A DNA stretch of 64,000 nucleotides from Paenibacillus tyrphae (GTDB taxonomy: Bacteria; Bacillota; Bacilli; Paenibacillales; NBRC-103111). The stretch is taken from assembly GCF_024158745.1 (NCBI RefSeq), contig NZ_JAMZAW010000005.1, forward strand, positions 186,001 through 250,000. The letters are read 5' to 3'. The notes below the pieces were generated by a model, which ran no database searches, was not told the origin of the DNA, and saw nothing but the letters and a program-made list of their open reading frames with translations. The translations under genes were made by a program, and so were the position numbers. This document shows positions 16,726-25,161 of the stretch, piece by piece (the stretch's first letter is position 1; every line of letters begins with the position of its first letter).

Positions 16726-17739
16726 ATGCCCAGAGGAAAAGAAACGCCTCTCTTGAGACTGGACGAGCTGCATATCGAGCTTCCGACCCGCCAGGGCATG
16801 CGCGCCGTGCTCGAAGGGGTATCGCTGTCGGTCGGGCGCGGCGAAATCGTCGGCATCGTAGGGGAATCGGGCTGCGGCAAAAGCATGACGGCGCAAGCCG
16901 TCATGGGACTGCTGCCTGCCGGCGCTCGAATCGCGGGCGGCGCGATCGACTACGACGGCGCCGAGCTGATACAGCTGTCGCCGGAGGCGATGCGCAGACT
17001 TCGCGGCAGGGAGATTGCCATGGTGTTCCAGGACCCGATGACCTCGCTCAATCCGGTATTTACGGTCGGAGAACAGCTGATGGAAGGGCCGCGTTTGCAC
17101 TTGGCGATGTCCCGCAAAGACGCGTATAATCATAGCGTAGGCATGCTGGAAAAAGTTGGGCTGTCCCGCGCGGAGCAGTTGATGCGCGAATATCCCCACC
17201 GGTTGTCCGGCGGGATGAGGCAGCGGGTCATGATCGCGATGGCGCTGGCATGCCGGCCGAAGCTGCTGATTGCCGACGAGCCGACGACGGCGCTCGACGT
17301 GACGGTGCAGGCGCAAATTTTGGAGCTGCTGCGGGACTTGAACCGGTCGGAGGGCACGTCGGTACTCCTGATCTCGCACGACCTCGGCGTCATCTCGGAA
17401 ATGTGCAGCCGCGTGTCCGTCATGTACGCCGGGCAGGTGGCGGAGACGGCCCCGGCAGCGGAGCTGTTCCGCTCGCCCGCCCATCCGTACACGGCGGGCT
17501 TGCTGCGGTCGATCCCTTCGCCGGACAAACGGGGCGAGGCGCTGTATGCGATACCCGGGCGCGTGCCTCCGCCGGAGGAGCGCGCCGGAGGCTGCCCGTT
17601 CGCGGCCCGGTGCGACCGCGCCGTGGCGGCCTGCTCCGGCGTAAAGCCGGCGAGCCGCTTGATCGCGGACCGGCACGAGGTCCGCTGCTTGCTTGCCGAG
17701 GAAGGGAGGCCGTCCGTCCGTGAGTATCAGCTCGCTTGA
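16726..17739 (+). CDS. peptide ABC transporter ATPase, DppD type
   Basis: Cytoplasmic ATPase of 337 residues energising the Dpp-type importer. Walker A GESGCGKSM, Q-loop MVFQDPMTSLNP, signature LSGGMRQRV, Walker B LLIADEPTTALD and the switch His in LISHDLG are all present. The C-terminal oligopeptide-transporter domain has the CPFAARCDRA cysteine cluster. ATG 16726 follows AAGGGGG by 8 nt. It overlaps the next ATPase gene by about 20 nt. Confidence 0.93.
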   Translation: MPRGKETPLLRLDELHIELPTRQGMRAVLEGVSLSVGRGEIVGIVGESGCGKSMTAQAVMGLLPAGARIAGGAIDYDGAELIQLSPEAMRRLRGREIAMVFQDPMTSLNPVFTVGEQLMEGPRLHLAMSRKDAYNHSVGMLEKVGLSRAEQLMREYPHRLSGGMRQRVMIAMALACRPKLLIADEPTTALDVTVQAQILELLRDLNRSEGTSVLLISHDLGVISEMCSRVSVMYAGQVAETAPAAELFRSPAHPYTAGLLRSIPSPDKRGEALYAIPGRVPPPEERAGGCPFAARCDRAVAACSGVKPASRLIADRHEVRCLLAEEGRPSVREYQLA

Positions 17740-18700
17740 ACTTGAACCGCTGGTGGCGATCGACCGGCTGACGAAGCGCTACCCGGCCGCCGCCGCCTTC
17801 GGCAAGCCCAAAGCTTGGGTGAACGCCGTGAACGGCGTCTCCTTCGATATCCGCAGCGGCGAGACGCTCGGCCTCGTCGGCGAAAGCGGCTGCGGCAAGT
17901 CGACGACCGGCCAACTGCTTGCGCGGCTGTTGGAGCCGACCTCCGGGTCCATCCGCTTTCGCGGCCGGGAGCTGACAACGCTGCGGGGCCGAGAAATACG
18001 GGAATTGCGCAAGCACGTTCAACTGATTTTTCAAGACCCGTACGCGTCGCTCAATCCGCGGCATACGATCGGCCCGATACTGGAGGAGCCGCTTCGCGTC
18101 CACCGGATCGGATCGCGCGCCGAGCGCAGGCAGCAAGCCCGCGACATGCTGGAGACGGTAGGGCTGGACCGCAGCTACGCCGACCGGTACCCCCACGAAT
18201 TGAGCGGCGGCCAGCGGCAGCGCATCGGCATCGCCCGGGCGCTCATGCTGCGCCCGTCCTTCGTCGTGGCGGACGAGCCGGTGTCCGCGCTCGACGTATC
18301 GGTGCAGTCGCAAATTTTGAATTTGCTCAAGGAGCTGCAGCGGCGCTTCGCGCTGACCACGCTGTTCGTCTCTCACGATCTCAACGTCGTGCAGTACATG
18401 AGCGACCGGGTCGCCGTCATGTATCTGGGCACGGTCGTCGAGCTCGCGCCGGCCGAAACCTTGTTTCGCGGTGCGGTACATCCGTACACGCGGGCGCTGC
18501 TTTCGGCGATCCCGTCCGTCGGTACTGGGGAGCGGCGTGAACGCATCGTGCTCCGCGGCGAGGTGCCGAGCCCGCTTCATCCGCCTGCGGGCTGCCCGTT
18601 TCATACGCGCTGCCCGCAGGCGGTGGCGGAATGCGCTTCCGTACCGCCGGACTGGAAGCCCGTCGGCCCGGACCATTACGCGCGCTGCCTGCTGATTTAA
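17720..18700 (+). CDS. peptide ABC transporter ATPase, DppF type
   Basis: Second ATPase of 326 residues. It shows Walker A GESGCGKST, LIFQDPYASLNPR, signature LSGGQRQRIGIARAL, Walker B FVVADEPVSALDVS and SHDLNVV. The C-terminus has the CPFHTRCPQA cluster of this family. GTG 17720 is preferred because GGGAGG precedes it by 10 nt; the start 9 codons upstream lies inside that site. Together with the DppD-type protein it forms the heterodimeric motor. Confidence 0.92.
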   Translation: MSISSLELEPLVAIDRLTKRYPAAAAFGKPKAWVNAVNGVSFDIRSGETLGLVGESGCGKSTTGQLLARLLEPTSGSIRFRGRELTTLRGREIRELRKHVQLIFQDPYASLNPRHTIGPILEEPLRVHRIGSRAERRQQARDMLETVGLDRSYADRYPHELSGGQRQRIGIARALMLRPSFVVADEPVSALDVSVQSQILNLLKELQRRFALTTLFVSHDLNVVQYMSDRVAVMYLGTVVELAPAETLFRGAVHPYTRALLSAIPSVGTGERRERIVLRGEVPSPLHPPAGCPFHTRCPQAVAECASVPPDWKPVGPDHYARCLLI

Positions 18701-18791
18701 GCAGCATTCGCATCGGAGCGGCGCAGCTTGCAGAAGCCGCCATCGCCATCCGATCCGCTCAGGCCTACAGGAGAACGAGGAGGGAACCATT

Positions 18792-19646
18792 TTGAACATC
18801 GGCATTTTGTCGGATTTGCATATCGATACCAATAACCCCGGCTGCTCCGTCCCGGTCGAGGAGGCGCTCTGCGAGGAGGCGCTTGCGCAGAAGGTGGATC
18901 TGCTGCTGATCGGCGGAGACATCTCCAACAACAGCGCCACGACGCTGAAGACGCTCAGGTACATCCGGGAGCGGTTATCCATCCCCTGCTTGTTCGTCCC
19001 GGGCAATCACGATCTGTGGAACATCCACGACCCGGAACGTACGGCTTGGGATTCGTACCGTGAGCTGCAAGCGTTCGAAGGGAACCTCGCGAACGGCGCC
19101 TACATGATCAACGAGGAATGGGCCGTCGTCGGAGATATCGGCTGGTACGATTATTCGTTTGGCGCAGACCGCTATACGAAGGAGGAGTTTGACCGGATGT
19201 CGCTCGGCGATCGGACGTGGCAGGACAGTCTGTTTGCCCTGTGGGACCGGCCGACGACGGAAGTCTGCGATTATTTCGTGCAGAAGCTGGACAAGCAGCT
19301 GAGCGAGCTTCGGGACAAGAAGGTCATCGTGATGACCCACGTGCTGCCGCACCGTTATTTTACCGTTCCGTACGCACCCGAGGTGTGGGGCTACTTTAAC
19401 GCCTTTCTCGGAAGCGAGCAGTACGGGAAGCTGATCGAATCGTACGCCTCCTCCGTGAAGCTTGCCGTCTGCGGCCATGTGCATTACCGGAAGCGGCAAA
19501 CCTTCGGTGGCGCACTGTACGTATGCAGCTGTCTCGGCTATACCCGGGAATGGTCGAATCCGGGGGATGCGCGGACCGAGGTCGCGAAGGCATTGTCCGT
19601 CATCGAGCTGGCCTCTCTTGAGGATCGAAGCCCGCAGAATGCATAA
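18792..19646 (+). CDS. calcineurin-like metallophosphoesterase
   Basis: Metal-dependent phosphoesterase of 284 residues. All dimetal motifs are visible: SDLHID at the N-terminus, GGDISNN, GNHDLW, MTHVLPH and GHVHYRK. The start is TTG with GGAGG 8 nt upstream. It is about 90 nt behind the peptide-transporter ATPase and probably the last gene of that unit. No signal peptide is seen, so it acts in the cytoplasm. The substrate is unknown; similar proteins act on phosphodiesters or phosphomonoesters. Confidence 0.87.
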   Translation: MNIGILSDLHIDTNNPGCSVPVEEALCEEALAQKVDLLLIGGDISNNSATTLKTLRYIRERLSIPCLFVPGNHDLWNIHDPERTAWDSYRELQAFEGNLANGAYMINEEWAVVGDIGWYDYSFGADRYTKEEFDRMSLGDRTWQDSLFALWDRPTTEVCDYFVQKLDKQLSELRDKKVIVMTHVLPHRYFTVPYAPEVWGYFNAFLGSEQYGKLIESYASSVKLAVCGHVHYRKRQTFGGALYVCSCLGYTREWSNPGDARTEVAKALSVIELASLEDRSPQNA

Positions 19647-19668
19647 TTGATCCGTTCATTTTATAGAG

Positions 19669-19712
19669 GAAGCACCTTTTACGGCGAAAGCGGTTGGAGG
19701 CGCTTCTTTTTT
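19669..19712 (+). terminator. terminator after the metallophosphoesterase gene
   Basis: GAAGCACCT pairs with AGGCGCTTC (one mismatch) and is followed by TTTTTT. It separates the transporter unit from aas. Confidence 0.65.
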
Positions 19713-19744
19713 CGTTCTTCCGGAATAGGATGCAGTACGCTTCA

Positions 19745-19769
19745 GGTACTACGCAAAGTTAGTACTACC
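19745..19769 (+). promoter_or_regulatory. candidate operator upstream of aas
   Basis: AGGTACTAC and TTAGTACTACC lie 5 nt apart, about 90 nt before the aas start. The TTAGTAC and GGTACTA elements recall half-sites of FapR, the Gram-positive lipid-synthesis repressor. That assignment is from memory of the consensus and is only suggestive. Confidence 0.3.
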
Positions 19770-19860
19770 CGCTTTGTCGAATTCGCGTACAATAAGATTT
19801 AAGACCAGGTGCTAGGAACTAATCGCAAAAAAACACAAAGCACCGACGGAGGGAATGGCT

Positions 19861-21990
19861 ATGGTATTGGTAAAATGGTTGGCCCGAATCGTACTCAACC
19901 TGTTATTTCAAGCGAGATTCAGCGGTTTGGAAAAGCTCGACTTCCGCAAACCGACCATTCTGATTCCGAACCATCTGTCGCTGATCGACGCGGCGCTGCT
20001 CGCTACGCGGCTGCCGGAGGAAGTCACGTTCGTCGTGAACACGCGCATTGCCAAGAGGTTCGCCCTGTTTATCCGGCTGCGCAAGCATATTGCCGTCGAT
20101 CCGATGAATCCGTACTCCGTGAAGCAGATGGTCAAGACGGTGCAGAAAGGAGCCCCGCTCCTCGTGTTCCCGGAAGGCCGCGTCAATACCGCGAGCGGCG
20201 GCTCGCTGATGAAAATATACAGCGGCGTCGGCTACATTGCGCTCCGCACGGGCGCGACGCTGTACCCGATTGCCTTGAACGGCCCGGAACGGTCCAAATT
20301 TTCTTACCTGAAGCATAAAATCCGGCAGGTGTGGTTCCCCAAGGTTACCGTGCAGATCGGTGATCCGTTTACCTTGGATTACGACCGGAGCCAGTCGATG
20401 AAATCGCAAAAAGAACGCGCTGCGGCGCAAATCCAGAAGAAGCTGGAAGCCGAGCTGGTGAACAGCCGGGTGAAGACCGGGATCAACCTGTTCAACGAAC
20501 TGCTGACCGCTGCCAAGCATCACGGATACAACTTCCCGGTGTGCGAGGATATAAGCCAGACGTTTACTTATAAAAAGCTGCTGACCGCTTCCTACGTCTT
20601 TGCCAGAAAGCTTGCGGCCGAACTGAAAGACGAGCCGGGCGTCGCCGTCCTGCTGCCGAATTCCGCAGCCCATCTGCTTGTTTTGTTCGCGCTGTTCAAG
20701 CTTGACAAACGGCCGGCGATCCTCAATTTTTCGGCCGGGGAAAATAACATGCGCATCGCCTGCGAAACCGCTTCCGTCCGTACGATTCTAACTTCCAGAC
20801 AGTTTGTCGATAAAGGAAAGCTGACGCCGGTGATCGAAAGTCTTGGTCAAAGGTACCGTGTGCTGTATTTGGAAGACATGAAGGACACGCTCCGTGTGAG
20901 CGATAAGCTGTCCGGCTTCGCGGATTTCCTGCTCAAGCGGAAGGCGACGGTGAAAAATACCGAGATCGTGCTCTTCACCTCCGGCAGCGAAAGCGTCCCG
21001 AAAGGGGTCGTGCTGGACCATGCGAACCTGTATGCGAACATGCAGCAGACGCGCACGGTGATGGACATTAACGCCCAAGACGTCTTTTTCAACGCAATGC
21101 CGATGTTCCACAGCCTTGGGCTGCTGGTTACTATACTTCCGGTGCTGAACGGCGTGAAGGTGTTCCTGTACCCGAGCCCACTCCATTACAAAGTCATTCC
21201 GGAGCTGGCTTACGATCGTAATGCGACGTTTTTGTTCGGCACCTCGACGTTTCTGGCAGCGTACGGCAAAGCAGCGCATCCGTACGATTTTCAATCGCTT
21301 CGCTGCGTAATCGCCGGAGCCGAGAAGCTGAAGGACGAAGTCCGGCAGCTGTGGGTCGACAAGTTCCATGTGTGTCCGGTGGAAGGCTACGGCACGACGG
21401 AAGCTTCGCCGGTCGTGGCGATGAACACCCGGATGTGGCACCGCAAAGGCACGGTCGGCCAACTGCTCCCGGGCATCGCATATAAACTGGAGCCGGTACC
21501 GGGGCTGGAAGGCGGCAAGCTGCTGATTCAGGGCCCGAACTTAATGAAGGGTTACCTGCTTCACGAAGAGGGCTTCAAGCCGTGCCCCGAATGGTACGAT
21601 ACCGGAGATGTAGTGAAGATCGACGAAGACGGTTTTGTGACGATCGTGAGCCGGGTGAAGCGGTTCGCGAAGATCGGCGGCGAGATGGTATCCTTGAACC
21701 AAGTGGAGGAACTTGCGGCAAGCTGTTACCGGGACGCGAACGTGGCCGCAGTCAGCGTGCCGGACAGCCGCAAAGGCGAACGAATCATTCTGTTCGTGAC
21801 ACAGGAAGAGCATCAGATTCAGACGATCAAACAATTCGTGAAAGATCACGGGCATTCTCAACTTATGACCCCGTCCAAGCTGATGCGGGTCGAGAAGCTG
21901 CCGATTCTGGGCAGCGGCAAGCCGGATTATGTGGCACTGAAAAAGCTGGCCGAAGAGCCGGCGGCAGACGAAGGAGCGAACGCCGTATGA
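19861..21990 (+). CDS. aas: bifunctional lysophospholipid acyltransferase / acyl-ACP synthetase (Aas-like)
   Basis: Membrane-associated 709-residue protein predicted to re-acylate lysophospholipid. An N-terminal PlsC-type acyltransferase domain (about 1-210) has H38 and D43 in NHLSLID and FPEGR near 103-107. A C-terminal AMP-binding acyl-activating domain (about 230-700) has LFTSGSESVPKG near 371, GYGTTEASP, YDTGD, and the catalytic lysine region LGSGKPDYVAL. The order and length match E. coli Aas (719 residues). ATG 19861 follows GGAGGG by 7 nt, two codons inside the longest frame. Its stop overlaps lplT. Close homologues in Gram-positives are less familiar than in Proteobacteria. Confidence 0.85.
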   Translation: MVLVKWLARIVLNLLFQARFSGLEKLDFRKPTILIPNHLSLIDAALLATRLPEEVTFVVNTRIAKRFALFIRLRKHIAVDPMNPYSVKQMVKTVQKGAPLLVFPEGRVNTASGGSLMKIYSGVGYIALRTGATLYPIALNGPERSKFSYLKHKIRQVWFPKVTVQIGDPFTLDYDRSQSMKSQKERAAAQIQKKLEAELVNSRVKTGINLFNELLTAAKHHGYNFPVCEDISQTFTYKKLLTASYVFARKLAAELKDEPGVAVLLPNSAAHLLVLFALFKLDKRPAILNFSAGENNMRIACETASVRTILTSRQFVDKGKLTPVIESLGQRYRVLYLEDMKDTLRVSDKLSGFADFLLKRKATVKNTEIVLFTSGSESVPKGVVLDHANLYANMQQTRTVMDINAQDVFFNAMPMFHSLGLLVTILPVLNGVKVFLYPSPLHYKVIPELAYDRNATFLFGTSTFLAAYGKAAHPYDFQSLRCVIAGAEKLKDEVRQLWVDKFHVCPVEGYGTTEASPVVAMNTRMWHRKGTVGQLLPGIAYKLEPVPGLEGGKLLIQGPNLMKGYLLHEEGFKPCPEWYDTGDVVKIDEDGFVTIVSRVKRFAKIGGEMVSLNQVEELAASCYRDANVAAVSVPDSRKGERIILFVTQEEHQIQTIKQFVKDHGHSQLMTPSKLMRVEKLPILGSGKPDYVALKKLAEEPAADEGANAV

Positions 21991-23222
21991 ACCTATGGAA
22001 CAAACTCAGACTCAAGCCGATCAATGCGCTGCTCATCTCGCAGTTCTGGAGCGCGTTTGCCGATAACGCCATTTTGTTTGCAATCATTGAAATGCTGCGG
22101 GCCAAAGCGTATCCCGAATCGTATATCGGCAATGTGCAGCAAGCCTTTCTGTTCGCTTACGTCGTTCTGGCGCCGTTCGTCGGCAGCTTCGCGGATAAGC
22201 ATCCGAAGTCGGTCGTGCTGCTGATCGGCAACGCGCTGAAAGCGCTCGGGATCGTCGGGCTGCTGCTCGGTCTCGAGCCTGCCTTAAGCTACGCCGTAAT
22301 CGGAATCGGCGCAGCTGTGTACAGTCCGGCGAAATACGGCATCCTCGGCGAAATTTTGAGCCGCTCCGCCACAGACGCGAAGCAGCTCGATTCCGAGCTG
22401 CTCAAGGCCAATGCCAAGATCGAGGGCTACACGATCATCGCCATTCTGGCCGGCACCGTCGGCGGAGGCATTCTGGCGAAGCAGTCGCTGACGGTGTGCA
22501 TCGTCGCCTGCCTGCTGCTGTACGTGACTGCGCTGCTTTTGTCGCTTTCGATTCCGCGGGTGGCGGGGAACCCGAACATTCATTATGTCAAAGATTCGAT
22601 CTTGTTTTTTAAAGATATTGCCCGGCTGTTCCGGGACCGGACGGCCCGCTATTGCCTGATCGGCACCAGCTCGTTCTGGATGACGTCGTCGGTCATTCGC
22701 GTGGCGGTCATCTCCTGGATTCCGCTGCACCTCGGCATTCACGGCGTCGATCAGATTTCGATGCTGATTGCGGTTACGGCGATCGGCATTATGGCCGGAG
22801 CCCTGACCGCTCCCAAACTGATCCCGGCGCACAAGTACTTGAACTCTTATCTGTATGGCGTCGTGATGGTGGTGCTCATTCTCGTTTTCCCGATGCTGAG
22901 CAATTTGTACGTGACGGTGTTCATCCTGCTGGCGGTCGGTTTCGCCGGCGGCGTCTATGTCGTACCGCTGAACTCGGTGCTGCAGAAGGTAGGCAACCCG
23001 AAGATCGGCGCAGGCAAAACGATTGCCGTGCAAAACTTGTTCGAGAACATCCTGATGTTCGCGGGCGTGCGGGCGTATACGCAGGCGACCGCCGCAGGAA
23101 CAAGCGTGGAGACGTCGATCTACGGCGTCGGGCTGGTGCTGGCGCTGTTCGTGCTGTATCTCGTGTTTCAGGCCGTGATGCTGAAGCGGAGAAGCGCCGA
23201 AGTTGCCGGTTCCCGCGTATGA
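21987..23222 (+). CDS. lplT: lysophospholipid transporter, LplT-like MFS protein
   Basis: Twelve-segment major facilitator protein of 411 residues. It resembles LplT, the flippase that moves lysophospholipid to the cytoplasmic face for re-acylation by Aas. Typical features are the N-terminal FWSAFADNAILFAI, YSPAKYGILGEIL and the long hydrophobic C-terminus. ATG 21987 overlaps the aas stop (ATGA) with AAGGAG 10 nt upstream. The longer open frame reaching back into aas is a shadow. The adjacency to aas is the main support for the substrate. Confidence 0.85.
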   Translation: MNLWNKLRLKPINALLISQFWSAFADNAILFAIIEMLRAKAYPESYIGNVQQAFLFAYVVLAPFVGSFADKHPKSVVLLIGNALKALGIVGLLLGLEPALSYAVIGIGAAVYSPAKYGILGEILSRSATDAKQLDSELLKANAKIEGYTIIAILAGTVGGGILAKQSLTVCIVACLLLYVTALLLSLSIPRVAGNPNIHYVKDSILFFKDIARLFRDRTARYCLIGTSSFWMTSSVIRVAVISWIPLHLGIHGVDQISMLIAVTAIGIMAGALTAPKLIPAHKYLNSYLYGVVMVVLILVFPMLSNLYVTVFILLAVGFAGGVYVVPLNSVLQKVGNPKIGAGKTIAVQNLFENILMFAGVRAYTQATAAGTSVETSIYGVGLVLALFVLYLVFQAVMLKRRSAEVAGSRV

Positions 23223-23240
23223 TCATTTGCGTTTAAAAGC

Positions 23241-23278
23241 AAAGACCGGACCCCGCCGCCTGGCAGGATCCGGTCTTT
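23241..23278. terminator. bidirectional terminator between lplT and gerQ
   Basis: AAAGACCGGA and TCCGGTCTTT form a perfect 10-bp stem with an A-run on one side and a T-run on the other. It serves the convergent lplT and gerQ genes. Confidence 0.85.
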
Positions 23279-23285
23279 CTTGCGT

Positions 23286-23726
23286 TTAGCGTCCCGGCAG
23301 CGGGGCCGAGCCGTACGGGTAAGTATACTGAAGCGGTTCGTCGAACGTGATGTAATCGAGGTTGACCATCAGCAGCAAAAAGCGCATGCCGGTTTTCGGA
23401 TCGCTGATGATGATATGGTCGCGACCTGCGGCTTCGATACGCCCTTTGAAAATTTTGGCGTTCCACTGGGAGTTATTCTCGTACGTCATATACAGCGTAG
23501 CGATTTTACCCAGATTGAGGCGCAAAATATTTTCGATGAAGGACTGCTCCATCGGCAGCTGCCCTGGGGTGGTCGGCGCGGCCGCCGTCGGTACCGGCTG
23601 TCCTGCAGCGGTAATCGTAGAGCCTGCCGGAATCATCGGCGTTACCGATTGCGCAGTAGGCTGGCCGTAGCTGGGGTAACCGGCGCCGTAAGGAGTCGGC
23701 ACTGCTTTGCTCGGATTGGTATACAT
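23286..23726 (-). CDS. gerQ: spore coat protein GerQ
   Basis: Spore coat protein of 146 residues. In B. subtilis GerQ is needed to localise the cortex hydrolase CwlJ and is cross-linked by transglutaminase Tgl. The C-terminal half is strongly conserved (QSFIENILRLNLGKIATLYMT, then FKGRIEAAGRDHIIISDPKTGMRFLLLMVNLDYITFDEPL). The first 60 residues are a Pro/Thr/Ala/Gly-rich low-complexity tail. AAGGAGG precedes the ATG by about 10 nt. Only one lysine (K7) lies in the N-terminal region, whereas B. subtilis GerQ has several lysines at its extreme N-terminus. Confidence 0.93.
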   Translation of the reverse strand: MYTNPSKAVPTPYGAGYPSYGQPTAQSVTPMIPAGSTITAAGQPVPTAAAPTTPGQLPMEQSFIENILRLNLGKIATLYMTYENNSQWNAKIFKGRIEAAGRDHIIISDPKTGMRFLLLMVNLDYITFDEPLQYTYPYGSAPLPGR

Positions 23727-24055
23727 CGCTCATAATCCTCCTTCAAACTTCGCTTGATTTGGGTTTCGACTGGGCTGGAGCACACCATTCATACTATGGT
23801 GTGGGCGAATGTTTGGTGACGGATTTTTTATTGGAATTGGAAAGCGATGATACGCAGCCCGAAAGGAAGCGGGCTAACCGAAAATCTGCGACGCAATGAC
23901 GTAAAGGGTTCCGTTCCGGGGCGGCAAACACGGCGAGTGCAGGACCATCACAGGCGGTTCTTGATCCCGTAGATTGCGCCCGAAGACAGCACCGTTCGCA
24001 GCTCGTGCCGGCGAAAGCGACATCATTCCAAACCTCGTCCTTTCGTACGCGGACG
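23727..24055. other. non-coding interval between gerQ and the aldo/keto reductase
   Basis: About 330 nt with no convincing gene. It contains a perfect small hairpin (AGCCCG and CGGGCT around AAAGGAAG, near 23867) and other short inverted repeats. It does not match any riboswitch consensus I could recognise. It includes the gerQ 5' region. Confidence 0.4.
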
Positions 24056-24086
24056 CAAAAAGAGCCCTCGATTCCCAAGGGCTCTT
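24056..24086 (-). terminator. terminator of the aldo/keto reductase gene
   Basis: AAGAGCCCT pairs perfectly with AGGGCTCTT. On the minus strand the stem is followed by a T-run. Confidence 0.85.
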
Positions 24087-24092
24087 CCCGAA

Positions 24093-24926
24093 CTAAAAAT
24101 CAATGTGATCCGGGTCCGGACCGAAGCGACGGTCTTGGTTCAGGCCGTCCAGACGCGCCATATCCTCGTCGGACAAGGTGAAGTCGAAGACGTCGATGTT
24201 CTCGCGGATGCGGCTTTCACGGATGGACTTCGGAATGGTGACCACCCCGTGCTGCAAATCCCAACGTAGAATAACCTGCGCCGGCGTTTTGCCGTATTTG
24301 TCCGCAAGCTCGCTTAGCAGCGGCAGATCGAGATTGCCCTGCATCAGCGGACTCCAAGCTTCGAGCTGGATTTGGTGTTCCTTGCAGAACGTCCGCAGCT
24401 CCTGCTGAATCAGAAGCGGATGGAACTCGACTTGGTTCACCGCAGGAACGATTTCGCTATCCTGCAGCAAATCCTCCAGATGATGCACTTTAAAATTGCT
24501 GACGCCGATCGCCCGGACGAGTCCGTCCTTATACAGCTTTTCGAGCGCCTTCCAAGTTTCCTTATATTTGTCCTTCCCTGGCCAGTGAATGAGGTACAGG
24601 TCGATGACCTCGAGCTGCAGCTTGCGCCGGCTTTCCTCAAAAGCCCGAAGCGTGCTGTCATAGCCTTGGTCCGCGTTCCATACTTTCGTCGTGACGAACA
24701 GTTGGTTGCGCGGAATGCTGCTGGCTTGAATCGCTTGGCCTACCCCGGCTTCGTTGCCATAGACGGCAGCCGTATCGATGGAGCGGTAACCGGCTTCCAG
24801 CGCATGCTGCACGGCTTGGACGACCTCGTCGCCTTCCTTGGTTTTCCAGACGCCCAGTCCGAGCCATGGCATGCGGACGCCGTTGTTCAACACCGTAGTG
24901 TCGCTGTTTCGCTGAATCACGGTCAT
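24093..24926 (-). CDS. aldo/keto reductase
   Basis: NADPH-dependent cytoplasmic oxidoreductase of 277 residues, AKR5-like. The catalytic tetrad is visible: Asp and Tyr in DTAAVYGNE, Lys in TKVWN and His in LIHWPGK. IPKSIRESRIRENIDVFDF is the cofactor-phosphate-binding segment. ATG 24926 follows GGAGGG by 8 nt; the frame extends 11 codons further but without a better start. It is a single gene with its own terminator, divergent from the two-component genes. Such enzymes act on reactive aldehydes or diketogluconate-type substrates. Confidence 0.92.
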   Translation of the reverse strand: MTVIQRNSDTTVLNNGVRMPWLGLGVWKTKEGDEVVQAVQHALEAGYRSIDTAAVYGNEAGVGQAIQASSIPRNQLFVTTKVWNADQGYDSTLRAFEESRRKLQLEVIDLYLIHWPGKDKYKETWKALEKLYKDGLVRAIGVSNFKVHHLEDLLQDSEIVPAVNQVEFHPLLIQQELRTFCKEHQIQLEAWSPLMQGNLDLPLLSELADKYGKTPAQVILRWDLQHGVVTIPKSIRESRIRENIDVFDFTLSDEDMARLDGLNQDRRFGPDPDHIDF

Positions 24927-25031
24927 ATTCAATTCCCTCCATGGACAAATTTCAATCAATGTTCATGATAACACAGTCGGGTGCGGAACGAAAAATTCGC
25001 CTGGGCGTTCCGTCCGTTGGAAACTTCGTTA

Positions 25032-25060
25032 TTGAACGTCGGTATAAAAGAGTTTATTAT
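25032..25060 (+). promoter_or_regulatory. sigma-A-type promoter for the kinase/LytTR pair
   Basis: TTGAAC (25032-25037), 17-nt spacer, TATTAT (25055-25060), about 100 nt upstream of the kinase ATG. Confidence 0.55.
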
Positions 25061-25161
25061 GTAAGTTAAGGAAAAAATAGAATCAAACGGTAATCACGTG
25101 TATTGTCTTCTTGTTTCTGTAAGAACGTTAGCCGCACTGCACCGGCAGGGAGAGGAATAGC

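Noticed and set aside
17420-19006. 528-codon open frame on the minus strand
   Set aside because: Spans three genes antisense, with low-complexity Arg/Ala/Pro sequence; a GC-rich shadow.
23860-24030. possible riboswitch between gerQ and the aldo/keto reductase
   Set aside because: Compared by eye with c-di-GMP, T-box, cobalamin and SAM consensus elements; no conserved core matched.
23794-24078. 94-codon minus-strand open frame after gerQ
   Set aside because: No ribosome site, overlaps the terminator stem, and the protein has no recognisable pattern.
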